Part shown: piece by piece, positions 26,801 through 39,931 of the stretch | Numbering within the stretch: the stretch's first letter is position 1 | How the letters are laid out: every line of letters begins with the position of its first letter | Origin: Metaphire vulgaris | Taxonomy: Eukaryota; Annelida; Clitellata; Crassiclitellata; Megascolecidae | Assembly (NCBI GenBank): GCA_018105865.1 | Contig: CM030832.1 | Coordinates: 19,101,519 to 19,165,518, forward strand | Direction: 5' to 3' | Length of the DNA stretch: 64,000 nucleotides | Notes under the pieces: generated by a model | Seen by the model: the letters and a program-made list of their open reading frames with translations, nothing else | Told to the model about the DNA's origin: nothing | The model's database searches: none | Program-made: the position numbers and the translations under genes

Positions 26801-29800
26801 TGGAACTCCCTTCCCCTTGATATTCGGATGGCCTCTTCTCTAGATATTTTTAGGCGTCACCTTAAAACTTATTTATTTCCTCCTTAAGTCTTGGTATAGT
26901 CCTGACTGATTTTTGGTTTTTGACCTGGACAGAACCGACCCTCCTCAGCTACAGTCTGCTCTGCCGATGAGCACTGTGGTTTGTGGTCTGAGGTGTCCCC
27001 GATGAACACCTGTGTTTGAAACGGACGATAAAATTAAATTAAATTAATAATAATAATAATAATAATGTGTCTTGTTGCTGACAAAACCTTTCAGGAATTT
27101 TTGTGACAAGTGCCAAAATACATATGCCGTAATTGCTTTGAGACCCTTCACACAAAATCCTCTGTAAACTCAAATATGACACTTATACATCTATATATAA
27201 ATTTTTACTAGAAAGATGCTCGCTTCGCTCGCGCTCGCTTCGCTCGCAGTGCAGGATAATACTAATCCAATACCTACCCCTAATACCCAATCATTGAATT
27301 CATGCTGAACAACATTTCGATGACGTACTGTACATACGTCACCTAGCCAAGCTCTGCGCCACGTAATAATTAGGCCTATGTACGTTAAAATCATGCAACT
27401 GTGACCATTTGTGACGCTGTATACACACGTATTTTTTGTGTACGTTGAAATTGCGCAACTTCCTCAAGCTACGCCCACCAACGCATCTCGACGTTGTACA
27501 CATTATGACGCTGCAATGAACAATTGAACTTGTGACAAGTGCCAAAATACATATGCCGTAATTGCTTTGAGACCATTCACACAAAATCCTCTGTAAACTC
27601 AAATATGACACTTATACACATATATATAAATTTTTTGATTGGTTGACTATTGGTACTTGTCACAAAAATTCCTAAAAGGTTTTGTCAGCAACAAGTTTGG
27701 TTACCAATAGCAACGTCGTCTTCGAACATCGCGCACCAACGCATCGCGACGTAAGGACTAAACCGTCTACCAATAGTCAACCAATCAGAACGCTTGAAGG
27801 TAACAGAAATACAGAATAAGGATCTTAATATTATAGATATGCTTATTACTGTATTACGTATTTGTACATGTTTCAGATAGCTTACTTACACTGTTTTGTT
27901 ACTGACAGAGTTTTTGATGAACTTCAAAGTCCAATTTTAATTTTTAACTTGTTTTATATCATCTCATGAAGTATGAAGAATGTAATTGCAAATGTTAAAT
28001 TTTTTGTTTCATATTCTTGTAGATAATCAAAAACCCTATCCATTGAGACACATACATTGTCAATATTGCTGTGATATTTGATTTAAAACATTTTGAGGGA
28101 ACTGTTGGGGGGTAAATTCTGTGAAAACAACATGGATGCCAAAGAGTTAATTTATTGTTCCTAGGTAATCTAGTTAACAGTTTATCCAGTTCATCAATAA
28201 ACAATTCAACAGAAGTGCCAGGCAGTCTGTAAATACATACTATAGTGATATTTTTGTTACTTAGAATCTCAGTTTGAATGGTTATATATTCAAAAGTAGA
28301 AACAACTTCTAATATAGGATCTATACGTTTGTAATTAATCATGGAATTAATAAGAAAACTCACCCCACCACCTCTTAATTAATTTGGTCTATGACAGTGT
28401 TTTTCAAACTTTTTCCTCTCGCGGCACACTAGAAATATGTGAAAACATCGGAGGCATATGTGAAAACATCGGAGGCACACTTGAAATGATGTCACAATTT
28501 TTGGCAGATGAAAGGCTTCAAAACCTTCCATAGTGAAAAGCCAGTGAACATCAGTTATGGTATAATAGGCACGTATATTCGGAATCCATTGCCTCACAGA
28601 GCTTTGAAAGAAGTCAAGATTTAAGTGGTCGAAATTTTATGAAGTTCACAACTTATTCAGAACAAACTGCAAGTCCTCTCTGTCGGTACACAGCCGCTCT
28701 GCAGATAAGACCCATGCGGTATACATCTACTTAGGTGTCATGTAGAAACTGGAAACCTTGCACATATCCAGCTACTTAAGAGAAGAAAGCTCCCCAATCA
28801 AACCATACACATAGCATGGGTTGTATCTTAGTGGCTTAGTTGTACTTGGCCCCACGTAGTCTTAACTGCAGGTCACAACCCCTCCCCACACCATCATCGT
28901 CTCGTATACCAAGGGACTTGGCATGCAATAGTGAGCTTCCCGTCCTCACAGGTCCCAGGAGGCGAATTATCAAGACTAGATTAATCAGACACATCAGTGA
29001 TGCTACAGCCTTCACTGGCTACGCGTACAAGATAGAGTGTCGAAGCACAGTCATTGATCAGAGACATTTAAAACATTGGAATTCTAAATTTAATAGAGTT
29101 TCCAAAAAATCCCATGACACGCCTGATAATCTCACGCGGCACACGAGTGTGCTGCAGCACACAGTTTGAGAAACACTGGTCTATGATTATGTTCAAAGAT
29201 AAAACCAGGAATTTGAATAAGTTCAGCTAATTCTTGTTGAAGCCACGTCTCTGTCAATGCTATAATTTTTGTCATTATTTTGGCTATAAGTAAGGATATT
29301 TCATTTACTTTGTTGTACATGCTACAGAAGTTTATGTGCAATAGACTAAATAAGGGATTATAATTAAATTTGGCCAGATAGGAATTCATATATTTTAAAT
29401 CCAAGTAAACACTAGTAGGGATAGTCATATTATTAAAATAATTAATATCTGGGTCGTGATCAATTTCCTGGTTTGATAAGTTATCTTCACAATATTTGCT
29501 AATTTTATAGTATATCTTACTTAAGTTAGTATTTATATCATTAAATTCATTATTATTATTTTATAAGCATTTCAGAATTCATATACATATGATCAAAAAA
29601 TGTGATAATAAGGACCGTGGCAATAGTACTCCACAGACTCCAATGAATGATAAACAAAAAGAATAATTCTTAATTAAGCTTAATTAAATTACACTGTAGA
29701 GAAGAGAGAATGATGAAAAAAAGGAAAAAATACAAAACAAAACAAAAAAAGACAAAATCTTAATTAAACTCAATTAAATTACACAGTTAAGAAAAATGCT

Positions 29801-32800
29801 AGGCTAGGTAAACACAGCAAGATTACAAAGTTAAGTTATTTCCTATTAAGTTACTTCCTGAAGCATAGCACTTTGCACTGTAATCCTTCTACTGTTGTGT
29901 AGAGTTCTCCTCTCCATTTCCATCTAGTCTCGGATAACCCTACAATGTCCCATTGGTATCTGTTTATTTCCTGTATGACCAGTGTTAGTCCTCCAGCATA
30001 TTTCAGTGTTCTGCCATTTCATATTAATATTCCTATATTTTGTTTTCACAAAGTTTTTCTTGGTACTCAGTAACTGCCTTAGTCATATTGCCCTAGTATT
30101 CAAGTAACCAGAGAGGCAGAATTCCAGGCGTCAACCAATCCGGCATGATTATTTGAATTTGACCTGTTCATTTTTCTGACTTTCCATGGTCTTAGTTTCA
30201 CCAAGCACTGGCCAAGAATTCTTGGTAAATCAAACTGACTGCAGTAACCTAATAAATTGGAAACACGCTCTCAGCCTGCTCGCCTGTGTGCAAAGATCAT
30301 CTGCCTCCATCGCCGTTGTCCGCTGCTTTGTTGATCTTCCGCCAATGAAGCCATTGTCTTCTTAGCCTGTAACCCCAGGCTAGGGGACTGCATTATACCC
30401 TGCAGAGTTGGGTCCCTACTCGAGGACAGTACTAATAAATAAACTTAAAATTTCATAACTTTTTGATGATGGTCTGAAACTTGAATATTAAAGTCAACTG
30501 AAGCAAACAGCACACAGTACATTGAATTCAATCAATCACAAATGGTGTAATATTAAATTCAACATATGGTTAATATCTCTTATAGAGTTCATTGTTAAGC
30601 GCTTTTGACTTTAGTCTTCACTATGCTTAAACTTAAAACAAATAAATTGTCTTAATAATAATAATAATAATAATAACAAGCCCGCCATTTTTATAATAAT
30701 AATATAAAACATAAAAGATGGGGACCCCATTATTAACAATGGACTTTGGGGTCCATAACTAAAGATAGCGTTATAACGAGGTCCGTTGTATACTGAAATG
30801 GACCATATGCGGCGCTATATAAATTTTATTAGCCATCATGATCATAATGGAACAACCACGATTATAAAAACCCTTGAAAACATCTTCTTTTCAATACGAT
30901 CACAGAATAAATGTCGGTGCATCGTTCTATGAGGGTGGATTTGTTCAGAAATATGCAATTAGCACAGAGAGTGTTTTGACCAGCAAATCCATATCTGATG
31001 CAGATGAAGCCCGGTCGATAATACAGTAAGTAACAGTTTGTGGCAGACATATTGATGAATATTAATAAGAACATTGTACTTATGAATATTCATTAATTAA
31101 GTCCTAGAAACTGTTACTTATTAATATTCATTAAGTAAGTCTCCACAAACTGTTACTCGACTTTAGCAGCTAATAAGCTTTGACAAAAGTCAGTCATATT
31201 GGGAAATATTCCACTCAGAGGCAGAACACAACTTTCGCTCACGCCCTGAATTATTTATGGTCATATTTCTGGGACTTTATCTTTGGATGGCTAGCAATTA
31301 TCTAAAAATATGAGTTTTGAAAGCCTAATGGTAAGAATGGCGTCTCTGGTAGTTTCGAGAAGCGTCAGCCGTGAGGCCACGACACCTTTAGATTAGCGTT
31401 GGCCGCACAGATCGCGGAGCTAAGCTTATGCAGTAGACGGCACAAAAAGGGAATAAACAGTCGGTAATTTTAGATCATTCGCGTGATAACAATTTTTGTA
31501 TACTGTAATTCAGCTTCTAAGTTGGGATCCAAGCCCGTGTCCGCGCTATAACCGAATCCGCGCTCAAACGGGGCGCGCTTTAACGGGGGTCCCCTGTACA
31601 TTCATCTTGCACAAGATATTAAGAAATGGAAATATGGTACAAGAATATTAATGAAGGTTAAACACTTTTAAGTCAGAGAAAGTGAATGTTAAATTGAAAA
31701 TAATTTCCCCACATACAATATGAAATAATGTGTCCAGCATGACGCCAAGCTTCCTTTTACACTATGTGAAACTTAAAACAAATTAAAGTCAAAGTTTCAT
31801 CGCAGTCATTTGATACACTCGAAGACAAGCCCGCCATTTTTGATGAACAGGAAGTCTCAACTTTGAAAGATGGTGCATTCCATTGTTAACAATTTTCAAG
31901 CAAGTATGTAGTGTAAAGATAGCGTTAAAGATACCTTGTTGCATAGAGAAATGAATGCCCTTTACGAAATTGATGATTTCGCCATTAAGAGGTTATGCGC
32001 ATTTACCTCCTTATTCCACCGGTCCATTCAATTGTCGAGAGGTTTGCGTGCGTGCATTCACTGACTCGAAATCTAGATTGTCATCTATACCAGAGACTGG
32101 CCAGCTATCCATATCTGATGAGGTACGGTGTGCCAATCACACATCGGCCAGTTCATATCCATCGAAGCTAAAAGAACTTATTGAAGCAGGTGAATACACT
32201 CCAGAGCAGCTGTACAATGCTGACAAGACCTGTGCTTATTACAAGATGCAGCCTGACTAGACTTTAGCAGTGAAATCGATAGAAAACAGTTCTACGGGAT
32301 TTGAGGCAATCAAAGAACACAATCAACCTTCAACAGGCTACATACCAATCTTCAACAACAATCAACAGGCTACATACCAATATTTTCAAAAGACATGACA
32401 TTGGGATGAAAACAAAATTAAGAATTCTCAACACTTGTGTAATACCAATACTAATTTATGGATGTGAATCTTGGACCATAAAATGGAATTTGAGAAAAAC
32501 TAGTAGCAACAGAAAATAAATGATAACTTTGAAGAATACTAAGGATTGAATACAAAGAACATATAACAAATGAAGAAGTTAGAGAGAGAACACTGCAACC
32601 GTTAGCATTGGAAGTTATCAGAAGATGAAGAATGAAATGGACTGACACATACTCAGAATGGAAGAAATAAGAAACCCAAAACGAATTTTCAACTGCCAAA
32701 CCAGATGGGAGAAGATCTAAAGGAAGACCTAAAAGACTGGGTGGACGGTTTCAAGAGGATCTGCACATGGTTTATTGGGATGAACCTCAATGGAAAAACT

Positions 32801-35800
32801 GATGGAAGACATCAAATGACTTTGGAAGAAATAGCAAAGAACAGAGAATTTTGGAGAGATGTCATGGAGTTTTGATAGATGGTCACAGCTGGAGGTCTTA
32901 TTGACCTGACCTGACCTGAAGAACACGCCACTTTGTTGTTCATTAACTATAACATGGGCAGCCACAAAACTAAACCTGCTTGCTAATTGGCAAGTCCAGA
33001 AACCCCCGCTGCTTCCAACATCTATCATATTAAAAAAGATTATTCTGTATGTAGGTTACCCAAAAAAGTTCTGATTGGTTGAGATAGAGACCGTTCTGAT
33101 TGTTTGGCTATTTTTCTGACCTTTTGGCTCAACTTGGCTGGGTGAAAATTCTGATTGGTCATTCTATTTTTATCTGGAAGGGAGTGCTCAATGACCTCAC
33201 AAGTTTGACCATTGTACAGATTTCATTCTAGTGTCAATATGAAATCTCTTCCATTTTCGTATGCTCATTCTAAAAAGCTTGGAAGAGAAGTGCTATTTTT
33301 GAAGAATAGTTTCACAAAGAGTTTGTGGCTTGTGTGCAAAAGCAACTCCGATCTTTGAAATTACCTGAGAAGGCGTTGCTTCTCCTTGACAACTGTTTTG
33401 CGCATCTTCCAGGGGACATGCTGAAAATTCACAATAGACTAATCAAGGTGTCTTACCTACCAAAAAACATGACATCGTTAATTCAACCACTTGGTCAGGG
33501 CATTATTGCAACGTTCAAGCAAAATTATACAGTAGCTGCCCATTACCGTTATATAAGAAGTCAAGTCTGTATATCGAAATCACGTTTTATATTGAAGTTT
33601 GAGTCTAGCAGTTTACGTCCAAACAGTGTTAATGATAAAAGCTGGTGTGAATCGGATATAGGAAGCTCGGATATATCAGAAAGTATTTATCACGATCCTT
33701 GAATTCTGAATAAAGAGGTTCTACTGTAAATGGGAACTGATAACAAACATCGTCAATGGAGACACGTCTGTCAGGGTGTTCTTAAAAAACATGTCTCTGA
33801 AAGATTCCATGTACTATGGTGAAGTAGCATGGCGGAGGATATTGGCTCACAACATATAAGGCTGTTGGGTGCGTGGTCTTGCAGATACATTTTAAGATCC
33901 CAATATGCCCAAAGACGACAACGACAACGAAACAGCCAATGCAGCTACATCATTGGACATCAGTGGAAGCAGTGATGAAGAATCATTCGAATACTTCTCA
34001 GAGGCAGAAGTTGAAGAGGCTTATGCCAGGCAGACTAGGCACTTCTGTTATGCTTTGGCGGATGATGGCCTGGTATCACAGAAGAGGACATCAACACCTA
34101 GATAACTTTTGACAATCCTCTTGAAACTGCCGAACTGATGAAGTTTTGGAAATCAGACAAAGCCCTGTTAGCATTCCTTCAGAAGATGAAGACAGCAAGT
34201 AGTGATAAGGTTCAGAAAATCCCAAGCCTCTCTAGCTTCTCTATTTCTCTTCTAGAGCTCTCTCTCCTTAGAAATTTCTCTGGCTCTCTTTGCCCATCCA
34301 TTAAAAGGACAGCACACCTGACACCTGTCAACTGATTTCCTTCCTATCAAGATTGGTCACATTGGGTTTATTGTTCATGTCTCCAGCTTATATCACTGTC
34401 AGACCAATTTGCAAACGTCTGTAAATAAAGAACCTTAGAAAGATTATTCAAAGAGTGTGGTTTTGACAGATGGTCAAATATAAAGTCTTATTGGTCTGCT
34501 AGCCTCCCAACAACAGCCTTTTATGGTCTTTATTCATTAACTATGTGTTCAGGAATGCTTGTAAACAAGCGCTGCTGGCTAACACACCAAGCTCTACATG
34601 ACCCCTTCTGCCCTGACAACCTAGCTACATTGGTGCAAAGATCTACGGTGAATGAACAACAATCTTGTTCAATCGCAGCTACGGTCTGTGCACAGACTTG
34701 TTCAATATTAAATATTAGTAAAGTAGCTTATACTACTGAAAACACAACTCCATGTCTAAAAGAGCAAAATTACAGCAAGAGCAAGCGTATGTTGTGGCTT
34801 CAATGTACTATTTGGGTTGCCATAACTTATTTTAAAGCATCTGACCAGTTCATATCCCACAATAAAAAAATCCCACATATAATGTTCCTGCCTTAGAGCA
34901 GTCAAGAAGAGAGCTAATTAGTCCAAACCAAAAATAGCTAATAGTCTAGGGTATAAGTAAAGTAATGAGATAGCCTCAGAAAGTGGCTAGTATGACAGGA
35001 GCCCTATAAGATTGAGAGATCAATAACTAACAAATTACTTGCATATTAATTATGATAACATATCACAAAAAGGTTACAATATCTAGCAGACTGCAAATCC
35101 AAAATGGTGACTAAAAGAAGTTACAGGTCAGAGCATGAAACACTGAGTAGCAAAGAACAGCTATTGTTATTTTCAATAGCAAACTCTACTAATTAAAAAT
35201 GCCTGTCACTAAACCAAGTTGACAAATATTACACTCCACATGCCTTTCGCAGCTCTTCACTTGAATCACTATGAAAACTAAGTTAAAACAAATTACAACA
35301 AGAACTAATGAAAAACATTTTGTTGTTTCTCAGTTCTGTAACACATTCTAAGTAATCTTAAAATTATAATACAATTAAAATAAATTCTTGGAAAGTGGAA
35401 AGAGCTTTAAAATGTACACTCATGCTAAAATGGATATACAGATAACTGAAATAAATACTGTGTCTGGATTAAAAGGGGCCAACTCTATTGTCACTATAAC
35501 TTTAAGAAAACTTTACCGATTTCTATAAAAATTTGCAGTTTGAAACAGGAATAAACTGGCTTCAGATAGATACAAATGTTACCTGAAAAAGTTTACAATT
35601 AATATTCAAAATGTCTACCACCAAAATTGACACATGATTTCAGACATCATCGCCACTGATGAATTGCTGCTGCAATGACGGTGTGATCGAGCTTAGCCCA
35701 CTCACTCACCAGTCACCAATCTCTGCTTCAGTTCATTCTGTTTAGAAATGCGTGACCGGTAGACCCTTTCCTGTAGATTACCCCACACGGAGTAGTCCAC

Positions 35801-38800
35801 CGGGTTCAAATCTGATGAGTTTGGTGGTCACGGTGTGAGAGGCATGAAAGCAAGTCTCCTGTGCAGTACTTCAACAGTGTCATGAGCGGTTCATATATTA
35901 TGTCAAAAAATAACTAAAGTGTGGGCACGTAAGGGTGCATCTTTATATCCAGTGATTTTGAATTCAGCCCCACACAAACCATCCAAATTTTTATAGAAAT
36001 CGGCCAAGTGTTCTTACAGTTATAGTGAACATAGAGTTGGCCCCTTTTATCTGGACACGCTGTACACTTTCAAGAATATTAATTGCATAATGCATTAAAT
36101 AAAAGTGGAAAGCCACCTGAAAAAGATTTTTATGCTCTCGTTGAATAAGTGCTGCTCTTTGTCCATCACTAGTTTGATCTTTAACATCTTCTATACCTGC
36201 ATTGAGAAGTTCATTCTTCAGCAAACACACATATGCTGCACTGTCTTTGGAATTATCTGAATTAACCTTCTGATAATTAATGACTGGTGCGACATTCTGC
36301 ATCAAGTTTTCCTATTCAACATTTAAATTACATCATAATCAGTGCTATTTCAACAATTAATTTATTTATTCGCGATCAATCGTGCAATTAAAATTATTAA
36401 TCGAATTAATTGTGATTAATCACATTTTCTTTAGCGACGTTATTCTGGTCCTGAAGTAGTAATTAAATTTAAATAAACAATGCACCAGTTGCACCGTTTT
36501 GATGCCTTACGCTGTACTTAACTTTCGTCCATCATGCAGTAATAATTTTTATATTTGAAATTTTAAACTCAAAACGAAAACTCCGACAGCGTCACTAATT
36601 GTAGACTACAGATGGAAGACACGTGACCACACCACATTCAAGTGACCACGCATAGCATTATATAGCACATTCATCATCCATTTCAGTCAACTTTAAACAA
36701 AAACTCCTGACGTTATCACTTTCAAGCTCAGTTTTTTAAAGTTTCTTTAGAGAAATATGAAGCAATTAATTATGATGTGATTAATTTTCTAATCGCAATT
36801 TTTAAAAATCGCCATTAACAGATTAACGCGTTAATCACGCGTTAATTGCGATTTACCTTTACCGTCCATTAAAATTTTCAAATCCGTTGCCATTGCGGCC
36901 ATTTCTTTTTTACATGGCAATGTATTATTTTAGATAGTCAAAATACTTCAGAATTTGAGATGTAGAAGCGAAGGAAATATTAAAAATTTGATAATTAGGT
37001 TACATTCAGTATTCCTTTATCACTTTATGTCCTCAATCACTGAATTTTTACTCAGACATCCAACAAATGTGCTATGAACGCTATAACAAAAGGCCGCTTG
37101 CTATAACCAAAACAACTCCTGTTCAGCATCGTAAATTTCCATTCTACTGCAGCCAGAAACTTCAAATTGGCTCTAATTCTATTTATATTAGCTTTTGCTC
37201 TTGATTTCGGGCGATTTTTCCCCACTTTCTGTTGTAATATCGCCGCATAGCAACGAATCTCCGCCAAGGCGCTGCCACTAGTGGATCAACTATTCATTGG
37301 ACTGGACGAAATAAATTCGAATTTTGACAAATATTCGTCAAACTACTCGATATATCAACTACATTTACTGAAGTGAACGATACCGAAGCTATATTTAGCG
37401 TTTAGACACATTTCTTCGGGGTCGCCGGCTAAACGGTCTGGAAAGTAGCAGACGAATATATTCGGGGTTGCCGCTACAAATGCAGCCATTGGATGACGAA
37501 TATCTTCGGGGTTGCCGGCAAAGGGATTAAAGGGCAGCACTAATCATAATACATTAACTTTACATTCAACACTCTAGTGCTGTCAACAACATTCGCCAAA
37601 AGCAATCTCAAGTCAATAATGGGATCACATTCACAATCCCATTATTGACCATGAACAAACTGTTCAGTTGTTGGCCTCTTTCCACAGAGGTAAAAAGGTA
37701 AAGTTTCGCCCATACTCAAATTCGAGCATTTTGCGTGGCACTGATCTCCGGTTTCAAGCAAGCAGCAAAGCAGGTGGCCTGTGCCATTAATTTAGAGTAG
37801 TTTGCCATTGCTTTCTGCAGACCCGCGTTTTACCTTCACTGCCAAAGATGCTAGCCATTCATTTACCACTCCCTCTAGCGAATGAAGGCCGGGTCAACCT
37901 TGGGACTCTTGCGGGAGTAGAACCTGTTCCATTGGTATGCTGCTCTAGTGGGCTACCAATCTGCCATCTTCCCATTCCAAACTAATGTTCCCATACCTAG
38001 AATCGAACCTGCACCACCAGTGTGAAAGGCTGGAATCCTGGCCACTACACCATTAAGCATCACTATTATATAACACAATTTCTAAATTTTTTAAACAGAG
38101 AACTTCTTCCACATGTATGGTGGGAAATCCATTCTTCCAGTGAAGTTAATTGAAAGAAAAGGGATGTTCGAGAATGAAACACATTGCAAAACAAAAGTTT
38201 CTGCAATTGACAATCGGGTAAACAATCACGTCATCTTTTATGTCTATCAGCATAAAGGGAAAAAGAAGCATAGAAATAGGAGGTACAAGAAAACATTCAA
38301 ATTTTAAGAATTTTTCTTCACAAGTTTCCTTTATCGCAGAAAAAATAAAGTAAATTTGTAATGTCAAAGCCAAGAAGTTTTGCATTACTGTCTCTGGATG
38401 ACAGGCCCACACAACAGGCAAAACAGACTGCTGATGTGAAAGTCGTACAGACTGATCTCTAACCTGACAGTATTATCAAAGCTTCTTGAGCGGCTTGTTT
38501 CTCATCAACTCATCTGCTACCTGACAATATCCAATCTGCTTCCCGATATACAGTCTGTATACCGCACTTACCACTCTACTGAAACCGCACTGTTGAAAGT
38601 TACATCTGACATTTTCCGTGCGCTCGACGGGGATGTAGCAGTTATCGTGCTGCTGGATCTTACTGCCACCTATGACACAGTGGACCATGTCACGCTGCTA
38701 TGTAAGATGCAAGCTTCATTCTGAGTGGGCGGCTCAGTGCTCCAGTGATTCTCTTCCTACCTATTGAATCACACGCAACACGTATGCTGCGCCAACTCCG

Positions 38801-39886
38801 CTACGCCGCTGATTCAGGTAGTGCGTGGGGTTCCCGAGGGGTCCATCCTGGGACCTATTCCCTTCATGCTCTACATCGCCGACATAGTGAGCATCGTTCA
38901 GCAGTTTGGACTGCATGCCCACCTGTATGCAAACGATACACAGGTCTATGGGAGCTGTTCCCCTACGACAACCGAACTGCTCCAGCAGAGAATCACGCTG
39001 TGGTTGAGAGTTGTCCAAGTAGCTGAGGTCACATTGGTTACAGCTGAATGCTGCTAAAACCGAGGTCCTTTGGTTGGCTGCTGAGAGCAGAAACATTTGA
39101 TACCATCAACCTGCATACGCTTTGATGGAATTGATGTGCAGCCGGTGTCGTCGGTGCGGAACCTTAGGATATTCCTGAATAGTGTCGTATCAATGAAGAC
39201 ACATATGACAAAGACTGTGGCTGGATGCTTCAATGCCCTCAGGCTGATTAGAAGTCTTTGTCGCTCAGTGTCAGCCACTGCACTCAAAACACTGGTCTCC
39301 ACTCTGGTGTTGACCAAATTAGATTATCACAATGCTACCCTCACCAGAATACAGAAAAACCTTCTCAACCGTCTTCAGTCCGTTCTGAACGCTGCTGCTC
39401 GTATGATCTGCCATACCTGGCGACTGAGCTGGTACGAGTGGCTGATGGAAGGATGGCAACGCCTGAGATCTGCCTGATCCACCTCGCTGGTCGTCCCAAG
39501 GATGCGCCTTAAAACTGTCGGTTATCATGCGTTCCCTGAGGCCGTGTCGAGGGCTTGGAACTGTATACCTCCATCTGTGCAACTCTCTCCATCTCTCAGT
39601 ACCTTCAAAGAGAAACTTGAAACCTGGCTATTCTACAAGAGCTTCTCATGATATCTTGTGTTTTTGTAATGTGTTCATGCCTTCAAATGTCAGTGATCGC
39701 GCATTCCCTGTGGCTGCGTCGAGAGCATAGAACTGTCTACCTCCAGCTGTGAAATTCTCTCCATTTCTCAACACCTTCAAAGAGAAACTTAAAACCTGGC
39801 TATTCTGCAGGAGCTACTTGTAATTTCTTGTGTTTTTGTAATGCGTTCATGCAGTTCTTATGGGACGAGTTACCACAATAATCAGT

Positions 39887-39931
<45 letters not shown>

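Larger units (their letters stand above)
31955..33727 (+). mobile_element. pogo/Tigger-type transposase relic split by an RTE fragment
   Basis: 32160-32315 reads [20 protein letters not shown].., then after one stop [20 protein letters not shown]. The frame resumes at 33241 with KKLGREVLF and HKEF, then 33325-33560 gives [20 protein letters not shown] and [21 protein letters not shown]. These are the DNAD and LLLDN.PAH blocks of jerky/Tigger transposases of the pogo group. The part between, with the middle of the catalytic core, is missing. A Tigger-type terminus CAGTAGAACCTC (complement) ends at 33727 before TA. The left end was not found. Confidence 0.75.

Noticed and set aside
37052..37267. 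Minus-strand 70-codon frame as another FZR1 exon
   Set aside because: No FZR1 similarity; exons 2 and 3 already join in phase without it.
38000..38052. Functional tRNA-Glu gene
   Set aside because: Boxes A and B are present but the stems do not pair properly and SINE-type body follows.
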